This document shows positions 1 through 6,182 of a stretch of 6,182 nucleotides of DNA, piece by piece; positions within the stretch are counted from its first letter, which is position 1; each line of letters starts with the position of its first letter. Origin of the DNA: Candidatus Kaiserbacteria bacterium (GTDB taxonomy: Bacteria > Patescibacteria > Paceibacteria > UBA9973 > UBA2100); assembly GCA_002401495.1 (NCBI GenBank), contig NVTG01000082.1, forward strand, positions 1-6,182, read 5' to 3'. The notes below the pieces were generated by a model. It had not been told where the DNA came from and searched no databases. It saw only the letters and a list, made by a program, of their open reading frames with translations. The position numbers and the translations under genes are program-made.

Positions 1-99
1 GTTGCCGATGTCCCGGTTCTGGGATCGATTTATTCAGAATTGCTGAGCGGTCATAACATTCTTGTATATGTCGCATTTCTGGCGGTTCCAGCCGCGTGG
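1..99 (+). CDS. Fragment resembling a bacterial ABC transporter permease (BMP/simple-sugar type), broken at both ends
   Basis: Frame +1 is open for 33 codons and reads VADVPVLGSIYSELLSGHN followed by ILVYVAFLAVPAAW. It then hits TGA at 103-105, just past the point where dynein sequence begins. The pattern D-(I/V)-PVLG, a short loop, then LVY and a hydrophobic run ending in W resembles the inner-membrane permeases that partner BMP-family lipoproteins in nucleoside or sugar uptake (YufQ-like), just before their last cytoplasmic loop. GC is about 50%, against about 35-40% in the dynein. Codons such as ctg, ccg, gcg and cgt look bacterial. The dynein frame (+2) holds a TGA at 44-46 here, and no frame gives the dynein sequence expected upstream. 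Family assignment is by memory on only 33 residues and is moderately sure; that this stretch is not dynein coding sequence is more certain. Confidence 0.55.
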
Positions 100-100
100 A

Positions 101-814
101 ATTGAACTTCTTCGTCAGTGGATGGACTATGGTGGTTGGTATGATATCGACACTAAGGAGAAAGACTTTCGTGAAACTCACTCAATTCGGTTTGTTGCTG
201 CTATGGGGCCGCCAGGAGGAGGTAGAACATTTATCACTAATAGATATGTCAGGCATTTCTCTGTTATTTATGTTGAACCTTATTCGACTGATTCACTAAA
301 AAACATCTTCAACAACATTATGGATTGGTTCTTACAATAACCAACAATTCCTGCCTTCCCAAAATCAACTTAAGGTCTTAGAGACACGCTTGTTATGGGA
401 ACAATTTAAATGTATGAAAAAGTAGTTGCATAATTCAAACCAACTCCAGCCAAATCTCATTATACTTATAATCTGAGAGACGTTTCTAAAGTATTTTAAG
501 GAATTTCTAAAGGAAATCCAAAAGGAGTTAGAAATGACTCGGAAATGATTAAGCTCTGGGCTCATGAATGTCAAAGAGTTTTCAAAGATAGACTTATTAA
601 CTAAGAAGATAGACTTGCTTTCGATTAAACTTTAAAAATCTTGATCAAAGATCGATTCAAGAGAGACTGGGATAAACTTGTTGAAGTCGAACCTCTTCTG
701 TTTGCATCATTTGTACCAATGATATATCCTGATGATGATGAGTCAAAGAGACCATTTAATGATCTTTATACTGAATTGACAGATCGAGATAAACTAAATC
801 ACCAATGCACAGTT
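101..814 (+). other. Dynein domain: C-terminal part of AAA3 and AAA3-AAA4 connector
   Basis: The reading begins inside the conserved (QPP)IELLRQW block, then GGWYD and the AAA3 sensor-type motif [12 protein letters not shown] (residues ~34-45). The helical small subdomain follows, with [15 protein letters not shown] and [14 protein letters not shown]. The Walker A and B motifs of AAA3 lie upstream and are not in the window. One departure is [12 protein letters not shown], where dyneins usually have RNPVTPR before the RHF. Seven in-frame TAA codons fall between 338 and 627, so a standard-code gene finder would break this domain into fragments. Confidence 0.9.
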
Positions 815-3800
815 GGATTAGATGATTTTAACCAATCAAATCCTTCAAAGAAAATGAATTTGGTGTTGTTCATGGATGCTATAGAGCATGTTGTAAAAAT
901 TCATAGAATCATCACAACATCTTATGGAAACGCTTTACTAGTGGGAGTAGGAGGATCTGGAAGAAAGTCATTGACAGAATTATCAACCTCTATTGCTTGT
1001 TTTGAAACAATTCAAATTGAAATTGTTAAAGGTTATGGTCTAAATGAATGGAGAGATGATATGAGAAGAATAATGATCAATTGCGGAGTAGAATTCAATG
1101 ATACAATATTCTTATTAAATGACACACAAATAGTATTGGAAACGTTCGTCGAAGATGTAAACAACATTTTGAACAACGGAGAAATCCCTAATCTTTTCAA
1201 CGCAGCAGAAGACATGCAAAATGTTCTTGATGGAATCAAAGATGCGACTAAAGGCCAACAGAACGTAAAAACGTTCCAAGATGCAGATTACTTCGATTAC
1301 TTTATAGAAAGATGCAAACAAAAACTTCATGTCGTATTGACATTCTCGCCTATTGGAGAAGCATTCAGAAGAAGACTAAGAATGTTCCCGTCGCTGGTCA
1401 ATTGCACCACGATTGATTGGTTCTTGGCCTGGCCAAGAGAAGCATTGTAGAGTGTGGCGAATACTTTCCTCGAATAAGTAGAAGACCTTGAAAACAGATA
1501 AGGTATCGTTAATGTGTTTGTTGATATGCAAGAAAGAGTAACGTAATTGTCAGAAAGATATTATGAAGAGTTGAGAAGATATTATTATGTAACGCCAACT
1601 TCATATTTAGAATTGATAAAATCATTTAAGCAGTTACTGAAGAAGAAAGAAACAGAAATTAATCAAGTTATTTCAAAATACACCAAAGGACTTTCATAAT
1701 TGAAAGATGCTTCTGAACAAGTTGCTGTATTGAGAGAAGAATTGAAAGAGCTTGAACCTAAATTGAAAATAGCAGAAGCAGAAACTAACGAAATGATTAA
1801 GAATGTAGAAGAATAGAAAAAAGAAGTTGATTTAATTTCTAAAGATGTCGCGAAAGAAGAAGCTACAGCAAAAGAAAAGTCGGATGCTGCTGATGTAATC
1901 AAAAAGGATTGTGAAGAAGCTCTCGCTCGTGTCATGCCTATCTATCATATGGCTATTAAGGCTGTTAAAGATCTGAATAAAAATGACATTGTTGAGCTCA
2001 GAGGAATCTAAAAACCTTCAATGGGAGTGAAAGTTGTCATGCAATCAATGTGTATTCTTTTCAACATTAAGCCAAACAAAATTAAAGGATAAACCGCTAA
2101 AGAAGGAACAACTTATGATTATTGGGGACCATCTTAAAAACAACTCTTAACTCCTTAATTACTTAAGAACTGTATTGAATATGATAAAGATAATGTAGCA
2201 GAATCTGTCGTTAAGGAAATCACTCCATTACTAGAATCTGAAAACTACACTGATCAAGTTCTATAGAATGCATCAAAGGCTGCTTTTGGAATGGCCAGAT
2301 GGGTTAGAGCTATTATTTCATATGATGAAGCTATGAAAATTGTCAAACCTAAATAAGCAGAGTTAGGAAGATCTGAGGCAACAAGTAAAGAAGCAAAAGA
2401 AATGTGGCAGTCTGCAATTGATAAACTTAAAGCTGTTCAAGAATAAATGCAGAATTTAGTGAACTAATTAGATGAAGCAAAGGCAAGAAAAGAAAAGCTT
2501 TTGAATGATACAGAAGACTGTAAAAAGAAAAAGGTTAGAGCTGAAAATCTAATCATCAAGCTTGGAGATGAAAATGAAAACTGGAAAAAAGCTCTAGAAT
2601 AAAATCAATAAAATAAAACGCATTTAGTAGGAGATGTTGTTATTTGCTCTGGAATTATTGCCTACCTTGGTGTCTTCACTTAAAACTATCGTGACGATTG
2701 TGTATTGTAATGGTCGACCCTAATGAAAGCGCAAGACATTATCGGATCAGACAAAGTCACACTTGAAAGTATTCTAGGCGATTAAATAAGAATCAGAAAT
2801 TGGTAAATTAAAGAATTGCCTCAAGATAGCTTTTCAGTTGACAATGCTATTATCATGGATTATTCTGACAGATGGCCACTCATGATTGATCCTTAGCTCC
2901 AAGCTAACAACTGGATTAAAAAGATGGAAAGTGAGAACTAAATGCAAATAATTAAGTAAGTAATGATTAGATAAACGTTTTAGACCGTCACATGACTCTA
3001 AAAAAGTGTCACGAACACTCGAAACATCGATGTAACTTGGCTATCCAGTTATTCTTGAAGATGCTCTTGAAACAATAGAACCTTTACTTGAGCCTATTTT
3101 AACGAAAAATATTGTTAACAAGGGAGGAATGCTCTGCATCAAATTTGGAGATGGTTTCGCCGAATACGACAAAGCTTTCAAGTTCTACATAACAACAAAA
3201 TTGTCAAAACCTCATTACGCGCCAGAGATTTGTGTTAAAGTGGCAATGCTTAATTTTATGGTTACAGAAGAAGGGCTTGAAGATCAAATGTTGTAGTTGA
3301 CTATCAAGAATGAAGATAACAAAATTTATCTGAAGCGTATTCAATGTATTGAGCAAAAGGCAAACAACGAGCGACTGCAGGCAGAATTGCAGGAGAAGAT
3401 TCTCAATGAAATTGCAAACGCCACTGGCAATTTGCTGGAAAATGAAGAGTTGTATAATACTTTGGATGAGTCAAAACAAGCTTGCATTTCTATAGAGGAA
3501 GAACTTGCTCAAATGAAGAAGGCTCTGGATTTGGTGGAGAACAGAAGAAACGATTACAGACCTGTTGCCAGAAGAGTTTCGATGCTCTTCTTCTGCATCT
3601 CTGATCTCGCCAATGTCGACCCAATGTATCAGTACTCGCTGAAATGGTTCTCAGACTTGTACGAGAAGAGTATAGAAAGACTGGGTAAAATGCCTGACAA
3701 ACCAACGGCTGAAGAAAAGCGTAACAGAATTGGCGATATTATTCGCTGCTTCACCGAACTTCTTTATAAGAATGTCTGCAGAAGTCTCTTCGAGAAAGAT

Positions 3801-6118
3801 AAATTGCTTTTCTCTTTGTTGTTGTGCATGAAGATAATGGAAGAAAAAGGAGAGCTCGATAAGCTGGAAGCTCGATTCTTGATGACTGGTGGATCATGGG
3901 CAGATTCTAAGAAACCAAACCCAACTGGGGAAAATGGATGGCTAAGTAATAAATCTTGGCTCCAGTTCTAAGAGATGTCTGAAAGTTTAGAGCATTTCAA
4001 AGGTATATCTGAAGACTTGATCAAGAATACCGCTGAATGGGAGAAAATCTACAATTCTTCAAAGCCTCATAGATCAGACAAATAGCCTTGGCCTAGCAAT
4101 TGGGGAGATAATTTAGCCATGTTTAAGTAGCTTTTGGTTCTAAGAGCTCTGAGACCTGACAAAATAACTGCAGCTATTTAAAAAATGGTAACAGAAGAAA
4201 AAGAACTCGGAAAAGATTTTATCACTCCTCCACCATTTGATCTCTATGCAAGTTTCATAGATTCAGACAATAAATCTCCTATTATCTTCATTTTATCCCC
4301 TGGAGCTGATCCGATGAGTGAACTTAAGAAAGTTGCTGAAATGCCTAATCTTAGAAAGAAATGGGAAAGTCTTTCACTTGGACAGGGTCAAGGACCTAAA
4401 GCTATTGAGGCTATTAATATTGCCATTGAACATTAAACTTGGGTTGTCCTGCAGAATTGCCATTTAGCGCCTTCATTCATGCCTACTTTAGATTCAATTT
4501 TAGAGAAGATTGTCAGAGACCCTAATTCTGAATTTAGAATGTGGCTCACTTCAATGCCTAGTGACAAATTCCCTGTTTCTGTATTGTAAAATGGTGTGAA
4601 AGTCACTAATGAGCCACCAAAAGGATTAAAGAATAATATCCTTGGAGCTTTTATGGGACAAAATGCAGAGGAATTTGAATCCTGCAGTAAATAAAAAGAA
4701 TATAAGAAACTCATGTTCGGTCTATGCTTCTTTAATGCATTGATTTTAGAAAGAAGAAAATACGGCCCTCTCGGTTGGAACATCCCTTATGAATTCTCAG
4801 CTTCAGATCTTAGAATCTCTTAATCATAATTGATGATGTTCTTGAATGCATACGAGGAGATTCCATGGGAAGCATTGTAATACATGGTTTCTGAAGCAAA
4901 CTATGGAGGAAGAGTTACTGATCCGATGGACAGAAGGTGCATCAATGTTTTACTCTAAGATTTCTACACCCCTAAAATACTTGAAGACTCTCATAAGTTG
5001 TCACCTTCAGGTAAATATTATGCTCCTGTTGGAGATATTGAAGAGTATATGGATTACATTAGAGAAGTAATGCCAATGAATGACATGACAGAAATATTTG
5101 GTCTTCATGATAACGCTGATATTACAGCCGCTATTAACGATACTAATGCATTACTTGATACCGTTCTTACTTTAATGCCAAGAAGTACTGGGGCTGCGGG
5201 CAAATCACCAGATGAAATTCTTCAAGAAAAGTCAAAGGAACTTCTTAGTAAAATCCCTGAAGCTTTCGATCTACTAGCAGCTTCCAAGAAGCATCCAATT
5301 AAATACAATGAATCCATGAATACTGTACTGCAATAAGAATTGCTCAGATTTAACAAATTGATTATTCGAGTCAAAGGATCTTTGGTGAATCTTCAAAAGG
5401 CAATCAAAGGAGAAGTTGTCATGAGTGCCGATCTCGAAGCCGTATCCTAAGCCATGTTTAACAATCAAGTGCCTTCAGTGTGGGCTCAAGTTTCTTATCC
5501 ATCTCTCAAACCTCTAGGATCTTGGGTTAACGATTTCTGCAAAAGACTGGAATTCATGCAAACTTGGATTGATAACGGCGCCCCCACATCATTCTGGATA
5601 TCTGGATTCTTCTTCACTCAATCTTTCTTGACTGGATCTAAGCAGAATTATGCTAGAAAACATTAGTTCCCTATTGATAAAATTGATTACGATTTTGAAG
5701 TGATAAATGACCCCAGCAAGTTTGATTTAACTAAAAATCCACCCGATGGTGCTTATCTCCATGGATTCTATTTAGAAGGTGGAAGGTGGGAAACTGGTAA
5801 GTATTACTATCTCAAAATTAGATGGAGGGTTCCTTGCTGAATCTCTTCCTAGAGTTCTTTACACTTCTGTGCCAACAGTCTGGCTGAAACCTGAAAACGT
5901 AGATGAAATTGAAACGAAACATGTAAGTTGAGATTTCTTTATCATTTTAGACATACATGTGTCCAGTCTACAAGACTTCTCACAGAAGAGGAACGCTGTC
6001 AACAACTGGTCATTCAACAAATTTCGTGCTCAATATGCCAATGATGATGCAAGAGAAGCACTAAGATAGCCATTGGATTAAAAGAGGGGTTGCTATGCTG
6101 ACTCAACTGAATGATTGA
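101..6118 (+). CDS. Axonemal dynein heavy chain, single-headed inner-arm type (DNAH3/7/12-like), C-terminal half; 5' partial, three introns, ciliate code
   Basis: Spliced coding sequence is join(<101..2955, 2984..5796, 5822..5922, 5951..6118), 1978 residues plus TGA at 6116-6118. The protein is an ATP-driven minus-end microtubule motor of the ciliary inner arm. Residue 1 is the I of [15 protein letters not shown] in AAA3; the tail, linker, AAA1, AAA2 and most of AAA3 are missing. Order of parts: AAA3 end (1-~235), AAA4 (P-loop GVGGSGRKS at 282-290), stalk coil 1 (~502-612), microtubule-binding tip (~613-750), stalk coil 2 (~751-843), AAA5 (degenerate P-loop RWPLMIDP ~925), strut (~1058-1144), AAA6 (ILSPGADP ~1388), and C-terminal domain to TQLND. 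Stops TAA and TAG are read as Gln: VLQNG, KVFQG (TAA), EALQS and IDPQLQAN (TAG) all fall on conserved Gln. No in-frame TGA occurs before the end. The tip motif DYWGPS and the C-terminal [14 protein letters not shown] favour the DNAH3/7/12 group over outer-arm or two-headed dyneins; the exact orthologue is not settled. Confidence 0.95.
815..1600 (+). other. Dynein domain: AAA4 with intact P-loop
   Basis: Walker [10 protein letters not shown] lies at 944-970, with the catalytic-type G-x-G-G-x-G-R-K/Q-S pattern usual for AAA4. The Walker B-like strand IFLLNDTQI is at 1106-1132, with Asp at residue 341; the DTQ ending instead of DE is normal for dynein AAA4. The sensor and conserved block [19 protein letters not shown] follows, then [18 protein letters not shown], where the last Gln is TAG at 1448-1450. 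AAA4 is a regulatory nucleotide site in dyneins; here it looks competent to bind ATP. Codons 641-1447 contain no TAA or TAG at all. Confidence 0.92.
1604..2629 (+). other. Dynein stalk: coiled coil 1, microtubule-binding domain, coiled coil 2
   Basis: Coil 1 starts at SYLELIKSF (1604) and runs as a Lys/Glu-rich heptad helix to about 1936. The globular tip lies between the proline of RVMP (1937) and the proline of IVKPKQ (2348), about 138 residues. It carries [44 protein letters not shown] and RWVRAI, the usual microtubule-binding-domain landmarks. Coil 2 runs from about 2351 to the WKKALEQNQQNK block before AAA5. The tip binds the microtubule, and sliding of the two coils signals to the AAA ring. 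The KIKGQ...TTYDYWGPS loop is the form I associate with DNAH3/7/12-type dyneins. Eighteen or so Gln codons here are TAA or TAG. Confidence 0.92.
2630..3560 (+). other. Dynein domain: AAA5 and strut (buttress) coiled coil, interrupted by intron 1
   Basis: AAA5 opens with [17 protein letters not shown] (2630 on), has the degenerate nucleotide loop [18 protein letters not shown] (2867-2920), and resumes after the intron with [20 protein letters not shown]. It ends in [12 protein letters not shown] and [15 protein letters not shown]. The strut helices follow to about 3539; the strut contacts the stalk base in dyneins. The strut begins [14 protein letters not shown], lacking the KERPxLE motif nearly always found there, although [20 protein letters not shown] downstream aligns well. 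Codons 3297-3968 use no TAA or TAG and have more CGN arginine than the rest. Confidence 0.9.
2956..2983 (+). other. Intron 1, 28 nt, phase 2
   Basis: Begins GTAAGT and ends GTTTTAG. Removing it joins frame +2 to frame +3 and restores a continuous dynein reading: QIIK then [21 protein letters not shown], as in dynein VIK...RTLE..(F/L)G.P. The split codon is AA|A (Lys). If retained, the upstream frame reaches TGA at 2993-2995. A shorter alternative donor at 2960 (24 nt) does not correct the frame. Confidence 0.93.
3561..4697 (+). other. Dynein domain: AAA6
   Basis: Begins after NDYRPVARR with the conserved [19 protein letters not shown]. Then come [23 protein letters not shown], the LRALRPDKI block, FITPPPFDL, and the AAA6 core [11 protein letters not shown] (4287-4316) with [12 protein letters not shown] (4371-4403). 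The Walker B-like strand is [10 protein letters not shown] (4440-4469), followed by [19 protein letters not shown] and [19 protein letters not shown]6 in dyneins does not hydrolyse ATP, and the loop here lacks a canonical GKS/T, consistent with that. The Gln in VLQNGVK is TAA and is invariant across dyneins, which makes this one of the best places to read the code. Confidence 0.92.
5797..5821 (+). other. Intron 2, 25 nt, phase 1
   Basis: Begins GTAAGTATT and ends AAATTAG. Splicing joins RWET to [14 protein letters not shown] through the split codon G|AT (Asp), giving the conserved dynein GxxW...LAES block. Retention continues in frame +3 and reaches TGA at 5838-5840. A length of 25 nt is in the range known for Paramecium introns. 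Confidence 0.93.
5923..5950 (+). other. Intron 3, 28 nt, phase 0
   Basis: Begins GTAAGTTGA and ends CATTTTAG. Splicing joins ETKH to [15 protein letters not shown], restoring the conserved CPVYKTS motif and moving the reading from frame +1 to frame +2. If retained, TGA appears within the intron at 5929-5931. Together with intron 2 it brackets a 101-nt exon. Confidence 0.94.
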
Positions 6119-6182
6119 TTAGTTCATTTAATTTAATATTCTACAATTATGTTCACATTTCATCTTTAATTAATTAATTATT
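6119..6182. other. AT-rich 3' flank
   Basis: Sixty-four bases follow the TGA. They are strongly A/T and end in a short run of TTAA units (about 6167-6182). No canonical AATAAA, telomeric C4A4 or C4A2 repeat, or further reading frame is visible. It is probably the 3' untranslated region and/or the start of an intergenic spacer. Confidence 0.6.

Larger units (their letters stand above)
4698..6118 (+). other. Dynein C-terminal domain (long form), containing introns 2 and 3
   Basis: Starts near [19 protein letters not shown], then [45 protein letters not shown], and the helical stretch around [16 protein letters not shown]. The end of the domain is highly conserved: [87 protein letters not shown] and [17 protein letters not shown]. 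Dyneins with this long form carry a cap over the ring that affects processivity and force. The STTGHSTNF block is seen in inner-arm single-headed dyneins and is absent from outer-arm beta/gamma chains. The stop is TGA at 6116-6118. Confidence 0.93.

Noticed and set aside
83..103. [12 protein letters not shown] read as dynein continuing upstream of the junction
   Set aside because: QP matches the family QPPIELL, but there is one extra residue, the preceding residues do not match, and a TGA lies at 44-46 in the same frame. Frame +1 has a better, permease-like reading through the same bases.
62..340. ATG at 62 as the start of a small protein gene
   Set aside because: The frame before 101 is non-dynein sequence and the residues from 101 on are the middle of AAA3. 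The ATG is fortuitous and the TAA at 338-340 is glutamine.
2960..2983. Alternative 24-nt intron using GTAATG
   Set aside because: It leaves the reading frame unchanged, so translation would run into TGA at 2993. The 28-nt GTAAGT form restores the dynein frame.
341..3296. Pseudogene with many nonsense mutations
   Set aside because: All apparent stops are TAA/TAG, none is TGA, several fall on conserved glutamines, and the reading continues with full domain conservation.
4433..4783. 116-residue antisense open frame
   Set aside because: It lies opposite conserved AAA6/C-terminal coding sequence, has no recognisable features, and is best explained as a shadow of the sense codons.
6160..6182. TTAA repeat as a telomere or transposon target site
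   Set aside because: It is only a few units in AT-rich flank. There is no C4A4/C4A2 repeat and no inverted terminal repeat nearby.

Overview
The window is almost entirely one eukaryotic gene on the + strand: the C-terminal half of an axonemal dynein heavy chain from a ciliate. The code is non-standard. TAA and TAG occur in frame about 46 times (hand count: about 38 TAA, 8 TAG) at positions where dyneins carry glutamine, and TGA is the only stop. Three very small GT-AG introns (28, 25 and 28 nt) interrupt the gene. Code and intron size together suggest an oligohymenophorean (Paramecium-like) or other short-intron ciliate macronuclear genome. GC of about 35-40% is higher than I would expect for Paramecium itself, so I do not name a genus.

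Layout. Positions 1-99 do not belong to the dynein. They have about 50% GC and, in frame +1, read as a fragment resembling a bacterial BMP-type sugar/nucleoside ABC transporter permease. The dynein reading starts abruptly at about 100-101, in mid-motif. The coding sequence is join(<101..2955, 2984..5796, 5822..5922, 5951..6118), which is 5937 nt or 1978 residues plus TGA. In order it encodes the end of AAA3, AAA4 with an intact P-loop, stalk coiled coil 1, the microtubule-binding tip, stalk coiled coil 2, AAA5 with the strut coiled coil, AAA6, and the long C-terminal domain ending in TQLND. The remaining 64 bases (6119-6182) are AT-rich 3' flank.

Sequence signatures (the WGPS motif in the stalk tip, [21 protein letters not shown] near the C terminus, and a long C-terminal domain) place it with the single-headed inner-arm dyneins of the DNAH3/DNAH7/DNAH12 group. 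Many open frames on either strand are only pieces of this gene cut at TAA/TAG, or antisense shadows. I see no second gene, RNA gene, mobile element, CRISPR array or telomere. The points worth a second look are the chimeric left end, the intron design (retention of any of the three leads quickly to TGA), two long patches free of reassigned glutamine codons, and loss of a usually invariant motif after AAA5.
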